A stretch of DNA of 64,000 nucleotides from assembly GCA_965199595.1 (NCBI GenBank), contig OZ241182.1:3720001-3784000 (forward strand), in the 5' to 3' direction. This stretch comes from JBBROS01 sp965199595. Lineage in GTDB: Bacteria > Pseudomonadota > Alphaproteobacteria > Acetobacterales > Acetobacteraceae. Shown here in pieces: positions 34,347-43,226 of this stretch (position 1 is the first letter of the stretch; each line of letters begins with the position of its first letter). The translations under genes and the position numbers were made by a program. The notes below the pieces were generated by a model. The model was not told where the DNA came from and ran no database searches. It was given only the letters and a program-made list of their open reading frames with translations.

Positions 34347-34997
34347 TCAACCATACCGTTCCTCCCCCCAGGGCTCCCCGCGCCGATGATACCCGCGCTC
34401 CTCCCAGTATCCGGGCTTGTCCACCGGGCTGAACTCCACCCGATCCACCCACTTGGCGCTCTTCCACAGATACAGATGCGGCACGATCAGCCGAACCGGC
34501 CCGCCATGCGCCCGGCTGATCGGCGCCCCCTGCCAGTCCGTGGCAAACAACGCATCCTCGGCCGCGAAATCCTCCAGCGGCAGGTTGGTCCTATACCCGT
34601 CATGCCCATGCAGGATCACGAATCGCGCCGCCCCATGCGGCCGCACCACCGCCATCAGGTCCCGCGTCGCCACCCCCCGCCAGGCATTGTCGTAACGCGA
34701 CCAGGTCGTCACGCAATGCATGTCGCTCAGGAACTCCCGCTGCGGCAAGGCCGAAAACCCCGCCCAGTCCAGCGTCAACGCCTCCGCCACCGCCCCGAAC
34801 ACCCGCAGCGACCACCGCTCCCTCGGCACATCCGGCTGCACCCCCAGATCCAGCACCGGCCAGTCCCGCACCAGGTGCTGACCCGGCGGCAACCGGTCCT
34901 CCCCCACCCGAGCCACCGTCCCGGTCAGCCCCCGCCCCTCCGCCGCCCAGCGCGCCTTCATGCGAGAAAGCTTGCTCTCCTCCGGCGTCTCGCTCAC
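34347..34997 (-). CDS. Sulfite-oxidase-like molybdopterin oxidoreductase (YedY-type, cytoplasmic form)
   Basis: 216 residues. The Mo-ligand cysteine lies in FLSDMHCVTTWSRYDNAWRGV and the cofactor-binding sequence HGHDGYRTNLPLEDF and GGPVRLIVPHLYLWKSAKWV follow, typical of short sulfite-oxidase-like proteins. No signal peptide or Tat motif is visible, so it is probably cytoplasmic. The start GTG 34997 overlaps the stop of the large FAD/Fe-S gene (GTGA). The true substrate is unknown. Confidence 0.85.
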   Translation of the reverse strand: MSETPEESKLSRMKARWAAEGRGLTGTVARVGEDRLPPGQHLVRDWPVLDLGVQPDVPRERWSLRVFGAVAEALTLDWAGFSALPQREFLSDMHCVTTWSRYDNAWRGVATRDLMAVVRPHGAARFVILHGHDGYRTNLPLEDFAAEDALFATDWQGAPISRAHGGPVRLIVPHLYLWKSAKWVDRVEFSPVDKPGYWEERGYHRRGEPWGEERYG

Positions 34998-37909
34998 GGC
35001 CTCGCCCCCAAGGCCCGGTCCAGCACCACCACCGAATGAACCGCCGCCCGCCCCCCCAGCTCCGCGATCTGATGCCGGCACGATGTCCCATCCGCCACCA
35101 CCAGATCCTCCGCCCCCGCCGCCCGAACCGCCGGCAGCAGCGAGGCCTCCGCCATCGCCCGGCTCTCCCCCTGCGTCTCCGCCTGATACCCGAACGCCCC
35201 CGCCATCCCACAGCAGGCGGACTGGATCGGCACCACCTCCATCCCCGGCACCCGCCCCAGCACGCTCAGCGAATCCGGCAGGGCCCCAAACGCCTTCTGA
35301 TGGCAATGCCCATGCACATGCACCCTCCCCACCACCGGCCCCAGCTCGAGCCCGCCCCCATGCCTGGCCAGGAACTCCCCGATCAGCATCGCCCGCCCCG
35401 CCAGGCCCTCCGCCTCCGGTCCCGGCAGCAACGCCGTGAACTCGTCCCGCAGCGTCAGCAGGCAGGAAGGCTCGAGCCCCACCACCGGCAGATCCCCCGC
35501 CAGAGCCACCAGCGTCCGCCGCGCCTCGGCCCGCGCCGCCTCCACCATCCCCGCCGACAGATAGGTCCGCCCACAGCAGAGCCGCTCCTTCGGCACCACC
35601 GCCCGGAACCCGGCCGCCGCCAGAACCCGAACCGCCGCCCGCAGGTTCTCCGGCTCGAAGTACCGGTTGAACGTATCCACGAACAGCAACACGTCCCGCA
35701 GCCCGGCCGCCGCCGGCGCCGAAACCTCGGCCGCCCGGAACGGCCGCCCGCTCCACGCCGGCAAGGCCCGCCCGGCCGCAATCCCCAGCCACCGTTCCGA
35801 AGCCCACCGCAACACCCGCGACCGGTTCCGCAGGTTCATCACCCAGGCCACCCGCGACACCCAGGGCGCATACCGCGGCAAGCCAGCCACCAGCCGCTCC
35901 CGCAACCCCATCCCATGCGCCCGAGCCCGAGCCGCCAGCGCCTCGATCTTCATCCGCGCCATGTCCACGCCCGTCGGACACTCCCGCCGGCAAGCCTTGC
36001 ACGACACGCAAAGCTTCATCGCCGCCGCCACATCCTCCCCCGCCAGGGCATCCGCCCCCAACTGCCCCGTCAAGGCCAGCCGCAACGTGTTGGCCCGGCC
36101 CCGCGTCAGGTGCACCTCATCCCGCGTCACCCGGTAACTCGGACACATGCTCCCGGCATCGAAGCTCCGGCACGTCCCGTTGTTGTTGCACATCTCCACC
36201 GCCGCCAGCATCCCGCCCAGCGGTCCCGGATACGCCCCCCAGTCCAGCACCGGCTCGAACCCCGCCGCCGCCGCATATCCCGGCCCATACCGGAACAAGG
36301 TCCGGTCATCCATCGCCGGCGCCCGCACCACCCGGTTCGGGTTCAGCACCCCACCGGGGTCGAACGCATCCTTCACCGTCTCGAACGCCCGGACGATCCG
36401 CGCCCCGAACATGCTCTCATGGAACTCGGACCGCACGATCCCGTCCCCATGCTCCCCGCTATGGCTCCCCTTGTATTCCCGCACCAGCGCGAAGCACTCC
36501 TCGGCCACGGCCCGCATGGTCCGGACATCCGCCGGGTCCTTCATGTTCAGCACCGGCCGCACATGCAGGCACCCCACGCTGGCATGCGCATACCAGGTCC
36601 CCTTGGTCCCGTGCCTCTCGAACACCTCGTTCAGCCGCTCGGTATAGTCCGCCAGGTCATCCAGCCCCACCGCACAGTCCTCGATGAAACTGACCGGCTT
36701 CCCGTCCCCCTTCATGCTCATCATGATGTTCAGCCCGGCTTCCCGCACCGAAGCGATCGCCGCCTGGAATCCCGGCTCCACCGCCCGCACCACCGCCCCG
36801 GGATAGCCCAGGTCCGCCATCATCTCATCCAGCTCGCCCAGCTTGCCCAGCAAAGGCCCATCCGCCTCCCCGTGGAACTCGACGATCAGAAGGCTGTCCG
36901 GCTCCCCCCCAGGGCCATTCACCACCATGCGGTCGATGGTCGGGCGATAGATCTCGATCCCCCGCCCCAGATCGATCATCGTCCGGTCCACCAGCTCCAC
37001 CGCCTCCGGCCGCAACCCCACCAGGTGCCGCGAAGCCTCCATCGCCGCCCGGAACGTCGGGAACTGGCAGATCCCCAGCACCTTGCGCGGCAACAGCGGC
37101 TGCAACTCCAGCTCCAAAGCCGCCGAGAACGCCAGCGTCCCCTCGGATCCCACCAGCAGCCGCGCCAGGTTTTCCCGCCCCTCCCGCCGGGCCCCCGGCG
37201 TCAGCACCTCGATATTATACCCCCCGACCCGGCGCAGCTGGTGCGGGAACCGCGCCGCGATCTCCTCCGCCTCGCTCGCCCCCAGCATCCGCAACCGCTG
37301 GATCAGCGCCGCAACCCCCGCCGGTAACGCCTCCCCCAGGTTATCCCCTACCGCCCCGAACCGATGCCGCGTCCCATCCGCCAGGATCGCGTCGATCGCC
37401 CGCACGTTATCCGCCATCAACCCATACCGGATCGACTTCGACCCGCACGAGTTGTTCCCCGTCATCCCCCCGATCGTGCACCGCGCATTGGTTGAAGGAT
37501 CAACCGGGAAGAACAACCCATCCTTCTTCAACGCACCATTCAGATGGCTCAGCACCAGCCCGGGCTCCACCCAGGCCCGCCGCCCCGCCACATCCACGTC
37601 CACGACCCGGCGCAGATGCTTCGTGCAGTCGATCACCAGCGCCCGGTTCACCGTCTGCCCGCACTGGCTGGTCCCGCCCCCGCGCGGCAGCACCGGAACC
37701 CCATGCTCCCGCGCGATCGCCATCGCCGCCGCCACGTCATCGACGCTGCGCGGCACCACCACGCCCACCGGCTCCATCTGATAGATCGAGGCATCGGTGC
37801 TGTACCGCCCCCGGTCCCCCCGCCCGAACAGCACCTCGCCCTGCGTCTCCCGCCGCAGCCGCTGCGCCAGCCGCGCATCACCCACAGGCACGCGTCCACC
37901 ATCAGGCAC
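34994..37909 (-). CDS. FAD-binding and Fe-S oxidoreductase (GlcD-GlcF-like fusion)
   Basis: 971 residues. N-terminal FAD_binding_4 domain (VLPRGGGTSQCGQTVNRALV, around residues 55-80; NNSCGSKSIRYG), FAD-oxidase C-terminal domain with HSGEHGDGIVRSE, then a ferredoxin-like segment CVSCKACRRECPTG near residue 632 and a CCG cysteine-rich domain (CCGRTYLSAG, CHQKAFG, CCGMAGAFGYQ near residue 897). This is the D-lactate/glycolate/2-hydroxyglutarate dehydrogenase layout (YdiJ type) in one chain. It oxidises a 2-hydroxyacid and passes electrons to quinone. Start GTG 37909 overlaps the upstream small protein by 8 bp. Confidence 0.9.
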   Translation of the reverse strand: MPDGGRVPVGDARLAQRLRRETQGEVLFGRGDRGRYSTDASIYQMEPVGVVVPRSVDDVAAAMAIAREHGVPVLPRGGGTSQCGQTVNRALVIDCTKHLRRVVDVDVAGRRAWVEPGLVLSHLNGALKKDGLFFPVDPSTNARCTIGGMTGNNSCGSKSIRYGLMADNVRAIDAILADGTRHRFGAVGDNLGEALPAGVAALIQRLRMLGASEAEEIAARFPHQLRRVGGYNIEVLTPGARREGRENLARLLVGSEGTLAFSAALELELQPLLPRKVLGICQFPTFRAAMEASRHLVGLRPEAVELVDRTMIDLGRGIEIYRPTIDRMVVNGPGGEPDSLLIVEFHGEADGPLLGKLGELDEMMADLGYPGAVVRAVEPGFQAAIASVREAGLNIMMSMKGDGKPVSFIEDCAVGLDDLADYTERLNEVFERHGTKGTWYAHASVGCLHVRPVLNMKDPADVRTMRAVAEECFALVREYKGSHSGEHGDGIVRSEFHESMFGARIVRAFETVKDAFDPGGVLNPNRVVRAPAMDDRTLFRYGPGYAAAAGFEPVLDWGAYPGPLGGMLAAVEMCNNNGTCRSFDAGSMCPSYRVTRDEVHLTRGRANTLRLALTGQLGADALAGEDVAAAMKLCVSCKACRRECPTGVDMARMKIEALAARARAHGMGLRERLVAGLPRYAPWVSRVAWVMNLRNRSRVLRWASERWLGIAAGRALPAWSGRPFRAAEVSAPAAAGLRDVLLFVDTFNRYFEPENLRAAVRVLAAAGFRAVVPKERLCCGRTYLSAGMVEAARAEARRTLVALAGDLPVVGLEPSCLLTLRDEFTALLPGPEAEGLAGRAMLIGEFLARHGGGLELGPVVGRVHVHGHCHQKAFGALPDSLSVLGRVPGMEVVPIQSACCGMAGAFGYQAETQGESRAMAEASLLPAVRAAGAEDLVVADGTSCRHQIAELGGRAAVHSVVVLDRALGARP

Positions 37910-38021
37910 CGGCAGTCCTCCTCACATCCGTCCCGAACCCCTGGCCGGGCCGCATCGCAAACGCCGCGGCCACCCCCATCAGCAACAGCCCCATCGTCGT
38001 CCACCACCGCCGCTTCGTCAT
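37902..38021 (-). CDS. Small 39-residue membrane protein
   Basis: 39 residues: a basic start (TKRRWW), one hydrophobic helix (TMGLLLMGVAAAFAM) and a polar tail (GQGFGTDVRRTAGA). ATG 38021 has a very good ribosome-binding site GGGAGGGAGCG. It overlaps the following oxidoreductase by 8 bp, suggesting translational coupling. Function unknown; it may be an accessory subunit or leader peptide. Confidence 0.4.
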   Translation of the reverse strand: MTKRRWWTTMGLLLMGVAAAFAMRPGQGFGTDVRRTAGA

Positions 38022-38079
38022 CGCTCCCTCCCGAACGCCGGCCGGTTGATCCCGGCCATGTCGTCCCTGAGCCTCGCCG

Positions 38080-39267
38080 CTATCCCGCCAGCACCGCCAT
38101 CGCCGCCAGCACACCCCCGGGCTCATGCGGCACGCCCGCCGCCTGCAACCCCATCTCCACACCCGACAGCGTCCCCATCAGCATCAGATCATTGAAGTCC
38201 CCGAGGTGCCCGATCCGGAACACCCTGCCCTTCAGCTTGCCCAGCCCCGCCCCCAGCGACATGTCGAACCGCTCCAGGATCACCTCCCGCAGCGCATCCG
38301 CATCATGCCCCTCCGGCATCATAACCGTCGTCAGCACGCTGCTGTACTCCCGCGCATCCGCCGCCAGCACCTCCAGGTTCCACCCCCGCACCGCCGCCCG
38401 GGTCGCCTTGGCAAACCGGTCATGCCGCGCGAACACCTGCGGCAATCCTTCCTCCGCCAGCATCGCCAGCGCCTCCTCCAGCCCATACAGCAGGTTGGTC
38501 GCCGGCGTGTACGGGAAATACCCCGTCGCATTCGGCCCCGTCATCTCGGCCCAGTCCCAGTAAGACCGCGGCATCCCCCCCGTCTTCGCCACCGCCATCG
38601 CCTTGGCCGAAACCGCATTGAACCCCAGCCCCGGCGGCAGCATCAGCCCCTTCTGCGACCCGGCCACCGTCACATCCACCCCCCAGGCGTCATGCCTGTA
38701 CTCCATCGACCCCAGCGACGAGATCGTATCCACCATGAACAGCGCCGGATGGTCCGCCCGGTCGATCGCCGCCCGAACCTCCGCAATCCGGCTCGTCACC
38801 CCGGTGCTGGTCTCGTTGTGCACCACCATCACCGCCTTGATGGCGGGGCCGCCAGCCTTGGCCTGATCCGCCCGCAGCCGAGCCTCCACATCCGCCGGGT
38901 CCACCCCATGCCGCCAATCCCCCGGCACGAACTCCACCTTCAGCCCCAGCCGCGCCGCCATCGCCCGCCACAACCCGGCAAATTGCCCGGTCTCATACAT
39001 CAGCACCGTGTCGCCCGCCTGAAGCACGTTGACGATCGCCGCCTCCCAGGCCCCCGTCCCGCTCGACGGGAACACGATCACCGTCCCCTCAGTCCCGAAC
39101 ACCGGTGCCAGCCCGGCCAGCACCGCCCGCCCCAGCCGCCCGAACTCCGGCCCCCGATGATCGATGGTCGGCCGGTCGATGGCACGCAGGATCCGGTCCG
39201 GAACATTGCTGGGCCCCGGGATCTGCAGGAAATGCCGCCCACTCTTGAAGGCCCGGTTCTTCAGCAC
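38080..39267 (-). CDS. Serine-glyoxylate aminotransferase (alanine-glyoxylate transaminase family)
   Basis: 395 residues, PLP class V aminotransferase. N-terminal RHFLQIPGPSNVPDRILRAI is typical of SgaA. PLP lysine Lys206 lies in VTVAGSQKGLMLPPGLGF; aspartate in MVDTISSLGSMEY. It converts serine plus glyoxylate to hydroxypyruvate and glycine in the serine cycle or photorespiration-like metabolism. I prefer GTG 39267 because GGAG is at 39274-39277; TTG 39294 is the longest frame but lies inside a palindrome. It is divergent from a GntR regulator that may control it, and followed by a 2-hydroxyacid dehydrogenase. Confidence 0.9.
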   Translation of the reverse strand: MLKNRAFKSGRHFLQIPGPSNVPDRILRAIDRPTIDHRGPEFGRLGRAVLAGLAPVFGTEGTVIVFPSSGTGAWEAAIVNVLQAGDTVLMYETGQFAGLWRAMAARLGLKVEFVPGDWRHGVDPADVEARLRADQAKAGGPAIKAVMVVHNETSTGVTSRIAEVRAAIDRADHPALFMVDTISSLGSMEYRHDAWGVDVTVAGSQKGLMLPPGLGFNAVSAKAMAVAKTGGMPRSYWDWAEMTGPNATGYFPYTPATNLLYGLEEALAMLAEEGLPQVFARHDRFAKATRAAVRGWNLEVLAADAREYSSVLTTVMMPEGHDADALREVILERFDMSLGAGLGKLKGRVFRIGHLGDFNDLMLMGTLSGVEMGLQAAGVPHEPGGVLAAMAVLAG

Positions 39268-39284
39268 GGCACGCTCCGTCGATT

Positions 39285-39294
39285 TTGAATACAA
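39285..39294. promoter_or_regulatory. Palindromic operator candidate 1
   Basis: TTGAATACAA, an imperfect palindrome of the TTGnATnCAA form, just upstream of the aminotransferase ribosome-binding site. A near-identical sequence lies 54 bp away near the GntR gene. GntR/FCD regulators commonly bind TTGTATACAA-like sites. Confidence 0.55.
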
Positions 39295-39338
39295 TCCAGC
39301 CGTCGCACACTACCTGCCGCGCCGCAAGGCAAAACGCT

Positions 39339-39348
39339 TTGAATGCAA
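39339..39348. promoter_or_regulatory. Palindromic operator candidate 2
   Basis: TTGAATGCAA, same TTGnATnCAA form as the site at 39285, 25 bp before the GntR start codon at 39373. The spacing of 54 bp centre to centre is close to five helical turns, so both could be bound on one face of the DNA. Confidence 0.55.
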
Positions 39349-39372
39349 TCCCCCAGGCGCCATACTCCACTC

Positions 39373-40050
39373 ATGTCGGCCACCATCACCCCCCCGCTTC
39401 ACGCCACCTCGCTCCACGCCGGCCTGCTGGACGCCCTCCGCGCCCTCATCAACCACGGCGACCTGCTCCCCGGCGCCCGCGTCCCCGAACGCGGGCTGTG
39501 CGAACGCTTCAACGTCTCCCGCACGCCCCTGCGCGAATGTCTGAAGGTCCTTGCCGCCGAAGGCCTGGTCGAACTCCTGCCGAACCGCGGCGCCCGCATC
39601 GCCACCCTCGCCGACGAGCACCTGGTCCACCTGTTCGAGGTCATCGCGGCCCTCGAAGCCGAAGGCGGCCGCCTCGCCTGCCGCCGCATCACCCCCGCCG
39701 CCCTGGCCGAGATCCAGGGCCTGCACTACCGCATGCACGCCCACTTCCTGCGCGCCGAGCTCCCGGAGTACTTCGCCCTCAACCAGGCCATCCACGCCGC
39801 CATCATGCAGGCCGCCGGCAACCCCGTCCTCCTCGCCACCCACACCAGCCTCGCCGGCCGCATCACCCGCGCCCGCTACATGTCGAACCGCATCCGCCCG
39901 GACCGCTGGAAGGCCGCCATGGACGAGCACGCCGCCATCCTCGAAGCCCTGGTCCAGCGCGACGAAACCCGACTCCCCGTCCTCCTGGCCACCCACCTGG
40001 AGAACAAGCGCGACATCATCACCCAAACCCTGCGCGACCCGCCCGACTGA
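39373..40050 (+). CDS. GntR-family (FCD) transcriptional regulator
   Basis: 225 residues. N-terminal winged helix-turn-helix: GARVPERGLCERFNVSRTPLRECLKVLAAEGLVELLPNRGA-type sequence (recognition segment FNVSRTPLRECL), then an FCD all-helical effector domain with metal-binding histidines (HYRMHAHF, FALNQAIHAAIM, EHAAILEAL). These proteins respond to organic acids such as glyoxylate, lactate or allantoin. It is divergently transcribed from the aminotransferase with two palindromes between them, so it likely controls the aminotransferase and itself. Confidence 0.9.
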   Translation: MSATITPPLHATSLHAGLLDALRALINHGDLLPGARVPERGLCERFNVSRTPLRECLKVLAAEGLVELLPNRGARIATLADEHLVHLFEVIAALEAEGGRLACRRITPAALAEIQGLHYRMHAHFLRAELPEYFALNQAIHAAIMQAAGNPVLLATHTSLAGRITRARYMSNRIRPDRWKAAMDEHAAILEALVQRDETRLPVLLATHLENKRDIITQTLRDPPD

Positions 40051-40058
40051 GCCTGCAA

Positions 40059-41000
40059 TCAAGCCAGCGGCGCCAGGAACTCGTCGATCGCCTGCCACAA
40101 CGCCGCCCGATACCCCTCGGCCTCCCGCAGCAGCTCATGCCGCGCGCCCTCGATCTTGAGCATCTTCCCCCGCGGCAGCCGCACCGCGAACCGCCGGGTC
40201 GCCCGGTTGTCCACCAGCCGCTCGTCCCCCGCCATCACCACCAGCACAGGCATGTCGATCCGCCCGATCACCCGCGCATCCTCCAGCGCCACCACGCTGT
40301 CCAGCGCCGCCCGCAGCCAGCCCCAGGTCGCACCCCCCACCGCCAGCGCCGGGTTGTCCCGCAGCAGCCCGAGGCTCAACGCATGCCGCTCCGGGCACGT
40401 GGTCAGCCGGTTGCCCTCGAACGCCCGCTCGAAGTCCGGCACCCGCCGCGTCCCCGGCCCGAACCGCAGCCGCTGGCCCGGCACCAGGCACATCCCCCCC
40501 AGGATCGCCCGCGCCATCCAGCGCGGCCCCGTCCGCCCCCGCAGGAAATCAATCATCGGCGCCAGCAGCACCGCACACGAGAACAGCCCACCCCGCCGCG
40601 ACAGCAGATGCGCCCCCAGATGCCCGCCCATCGAATGCCCCATCAGCACCAGCTTCCGCCCCGCCGAACCTGGCACGGCCAGACCCGGCACGACATGCCG
40701 ATCCAGCATCGCATTCAGGTCGCCGACATACTCGTCGAAATGCCCCACATGGTTCGCATGCGCCTCCGGCAACGGCCGGGTCGAACCGCCCTGCCCCCGC
40801 CAGTCCAGCGTCCACACCGCAAAGCCCCGCGTCTGCAGCGCCGCCACCGCCTCCAGATACTTCTCGATGAACTCGGTCCGCCCGTTCAGCAGCAGCACGA
40901 CCCCCCGCGCCCCCTCCGGCCAGACCGCCAGCCGCAGCCGCACCCCACCCGGCCGCTCCAGCCACACCACCGTGCCGCCAGCCGCCTCGATCGCCGCCAT
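40059..41000 (-). CDS. Alpha/beta hydrolase, lysophospholipase/monoacylglycerol-lipase-like
   Basis: 313 residues. Serine hydrolase of the PldB type: LLLNGRTEFIEKYLEAVAAL, TLDWRGQGGS, nucleophile GHSMGGHLGAHL, acid in PVLVVMAGDERLVDN and histidine in IEGARHELLREAEGY. It likely hydrolyses lysophospholipids or monoacylglycerols. ATG 41000 follows from the family N-terminus; the extension upstream in the same frame is spurious. Convergent with the GntR gene. Confidence 0.9.
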   Translation of the reverse strand: MAAIEAAGGTVVWLERPGGVRLRLAVWPEGARGVVLLLNGRTEFIEKYLEAVAALQTRGFAVWTLDWRGQGGSTRPLPEAHANHVGHFDEYVGDLNAMLDRHVVPGLAVPGSAGRKLVLMGHSMGGHLGAHLLSRRGGLFSCAVLLAPMIDFLRGRTGPRWMARAILGGMCLVPGQRLRFGPGTRRVPDFERAFEGNRLTTCPERHALSLGLLRDNPALAVGGATWGWLRAALDSVVALEDARVIGRIDMPVLVVMAGDERLVDNRATRRFAVRLPRGKMLKIEGARHELLREAEGYRAALWQAIDEFLAPLA

Positions 41001-41023
41001 GCTCACCGCCTCAGCTCCCAGAA

Positions 41024-41054
41024 CGCAAAACGCCCCGCGGCACTCCGCAGGGCG
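41024..41054 (-). terminator. Rho-independent terminator of secB
   Basis: On the minus strand CGCCCTGCGG, loop AGTG, CCGCGGGGCG, then TTTTGCGTT: a 10-bp stem with one G-T pair and a T run, 25 bp after the secB stop. It separates secB from the hydrolase gene. Confidence 0.85.
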
Positions 41055-41079
41055 TCCAGCACGAAAGAACCCGGCAGCC

Positions 41080-41571
41080 TTACGCCGTCGCGGTCTGCGC
41101 CCGCCGGCTCTGCCACAGCGCCACGAAGTCGATCGGCTGCAGCAGCACGGGCGGGAACCCGCCATCGCGCGTCACGTCGGCCAGGATGTTGCGGGCATAC
41201 GGGAACAGCAGCCGCGGGCATTCCACCAGCAGCACCGGCTCCACCGCATCCTCCGGCACGCCCGTCAGCGTGAACACGCCGCAATAGGCCAGCTCGGTGA
41301 TGAACACCGGGGCCGGCTGCGCCCCATTGGTCCCGGCCGGCGTCTCGGTCGCCTCGGCCTTGATCTGCAGCGTCACCTCGAACACGTCCTCGCCCTCCTG
41401 CAGGCGCCGGGCATTCACGTCCAGGTTGATGGCCACGTTCGGCTGCGCCCGCAGCGTGCTGTAGATCGCGGGCGCGTTCGGCACCTCGAACGACAGGTCC
41501 TTCACATACTGGATGTTGACGACCAGCGGCTGCGCCGGCGCTTGCGGCTGGTTCTGGGCGGACTCGGACAT
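41080..41571 (-). CDS. secB: Protein-export chaperone SecB
   Basis: 163 residues. Alphaproteobacterial SecB: VNIQYVKDLSFEVPNAPAIY, ARRLQEGEDVFEVTLQIK and VECPRLLFPYARNILADVTRDGGFPPVLLQPIDF-type C-terminal helix (shown in part: CPRLLFPYARNILADVTR). It keeps preproteins unfolded and hands them to SecA. ATG 41571 gives the usual length; the longer frame adds an unlikely basic stretch. A terminator follows. Confidence 0.96.
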   Translation of the reverse strand: MSESAQNQPQAPAQPLVVNIQYVKDLSFEVPNAPAIYSTLRAQPNVAINLDVNARRLQEGEDVFEVTLQIKAEATETPAGTNGAQPAPVFITELAYCGVFTLTGVPEDAVEPVLLVECPRLLFPYARNILADVTRDGGFPPVLLQPIDFVALWQSRRAQTATA

Positions 41572-41640
41572 CAGGCTTCCCCGGCGATTGTTCGGCCGCG
41601 CGGTATCACGTCCCACCGCACAAGGCTACCCGCCCCGCAT

Positions 41641-43173
41641 TCAACGCGCAGCCTTCGGGTTCACCCACAGCCGCGCCCCGCTCGCATCCGTCAGCACCAG
41701 CTCCCAGTCGTGCCGCTCCGCATATGCGGTCAGCGCCCGGTCCATCGGCGTCCGGAACGCCGTCGCATAGGCCCCGGCGAAAATCCCCGCCGGCGGATCC
41801 CGGTCGAACGCCGCCCCCACCGTGTCCGGCGACAACGCATGCAGTGCCGCCAGCCGCGCCGGCGAATACAGATCACCCGAGCGGAACACGAACGGCCCGG
41901 AGGTGAACGCCACCGCCACCGGGTTCGCATCCATCACCATGTGCGGGAACAGCGTCGCCACCGCTCCGCCCTTCGGTAACGCCGCCCGAACCGCCACCGC
42001 CGTCCGGTGCGCCTCGAGCCCCACCCAGTCGCCCCGCACGAACCGCACGACCTCCGGCCCCTGCAACAACAGCACCGGCACCACGGACAGCGCCGACACC
42101 ACGAACAGGATCCGTTTGCGGAACGGGTCCGCCAGATGCGTCGTGATCCGGTCCAGATGCGCGATGCAGCACGCCAGCAACGGCGCCGTCGCCGCATAGT
42201 ACATCGCCCAGGACGGCGACGGCACGAACGCCATCCCCGCCGCTCCCACCAGCAGCAGCACCAGCAGCGCCCCCGGCCGCTTCCATTTCCGCTTCCGCGC
42301 CATCGTGATCAGCGACAGCACCACCGCCAGCACCACCAGCGTCAGGTTGCCGCCCAGCACCAGCCAGTCCAGCAGCGCCAGCAGCCGCGCCGGTGCCGTC
42401 AGCAGCGGGCCCAGCCCCGCCCGCCCATACCAGTCCGGCGTCGCGGTCACATGGAACTCGAACAACCCGAACCGCATCGCATCCGGCGCCAGCCGGTACA
42501 GCACCAGCCCCGGCACCGCCGCCACCAGGGTGCCCAGCACCACCGGCAGCAACCGCCGCCGCACATGGAACAGCGCATGCACGCCCAGCACCACCGGCGC
42601 AAACAGATAGGTGAGCTTCGCCTCCACCGCGAGCCCCATCAGCACCGCCGCGGCGAACCGCCCCCACCAGCGCCGGTCCTGCGCCCACAGATACAAGGAC
42701 AACCCGGCCAGCATCAGCGTCAGCGGCAGAACGTCGTTGCGCGTGTTCGCCAGCGGCGAGGCCAGGAACGGCGAGGCCAGGCACGCCGCCATCAACACGC
42801 TCGCCAGCGTCAGCCCGGCCCCCAGCCGCCGCAACAGCCCCCACAGCAGCACCGCCGACACCATCGACAGCCCGAACGTCAGCAGCCGCCCCGCCAGCAG
42901 GTAATACCCCCCGCTGAGCTTGAACACCGCCCCCAGCACGAACGGATACAGCGGCGGCTGCAGATAGACGAAATCCCGGTACGGCAGCAATCCATCCGCC
43001 ACCCGCAGCCCGGCCGCCAGATACTGGTCCTCGTCATACGTCACGGTCCGCGACATGGCCGCCGCGAGCAGCAACAGGATGCCAACCGCCGCCAGCACCA
43101 CCAGCGCAAGCCTCCCAGCCAGCCGGCCCTTGCCCGCCGCAGGAGCTGATGAATCCGCGATTATGTCAGACAT
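41641..43173 (-). CDS. GT39/GT-C-like membrane glycosyltransferase or hypothetical
   Basis: 510 residues, ten or more helices. The first periplasmic loop has TYDEDQYLAAGLRVADG, the acidic motif of dolichyl-phosphate-sugar transferases, and FVYLQPPLYPFVLG is typical of the family. A basic loop (ARKRKWKRPG) and a soluble C-terminus follow. It would transfer a sugar from a polyprenyl carrier to lipid or polysaccharide. Its position 53 bp after the Rieske gene, at the end of the PKS-AOS-GT4-Rieske run, suggests it may belong to the same locus; ATG 43173 is chosen. Confidence 0.7.
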   Translation of the reverse strand: MSDIIADSSAPAAGKGRLAGRLALVVLAAVGILLLLAAAMSRTVTYDEDQYLAAGLRVADGLLPYRDFVYLQPPLYPFVLGAVFKLSGGYYLLAGRLLTFGLSMVSAVLLWGLLRRLGAGLTLASVLMAACLASPFLASPLANTRNDVLPLTLMLAGLSLYLWAQDRRWWGRFAAAVLMGLAVEAKLTYLFAPVVLGVHALFHVRRRLLPVVLGTLVAAVPGLVLYRLAPDAMRFGLFEFHVTATPDWYGRAGLGPLLTAPARLLALLDWLVLGGNLTLVVLAVVLSLITMARKRKWKRPGALLVLLLVGAAGMAFVPSPSWAMYYAATAPLLACCIAHLDRITTHLADPFRKRILFVVSALSVVPVLLLQGPEVVRFVRGDWVGLEAHRTAVAVRAALPKGGAVATLFPHMVMDANPVAVAFTSGPFVFRSGDLYSPARLAALHALSPDTVGAAFDRDPPAGIFAGAYATAFRTPMDRALTAYAERHDWELVLTDASGARLWVNPKAAR

Positions 43174-43226
43174 GGCAAACGATGCCGCCCCCACCGCCCC
43201 GGGTCAACGCCGATCATGCCCTGACC

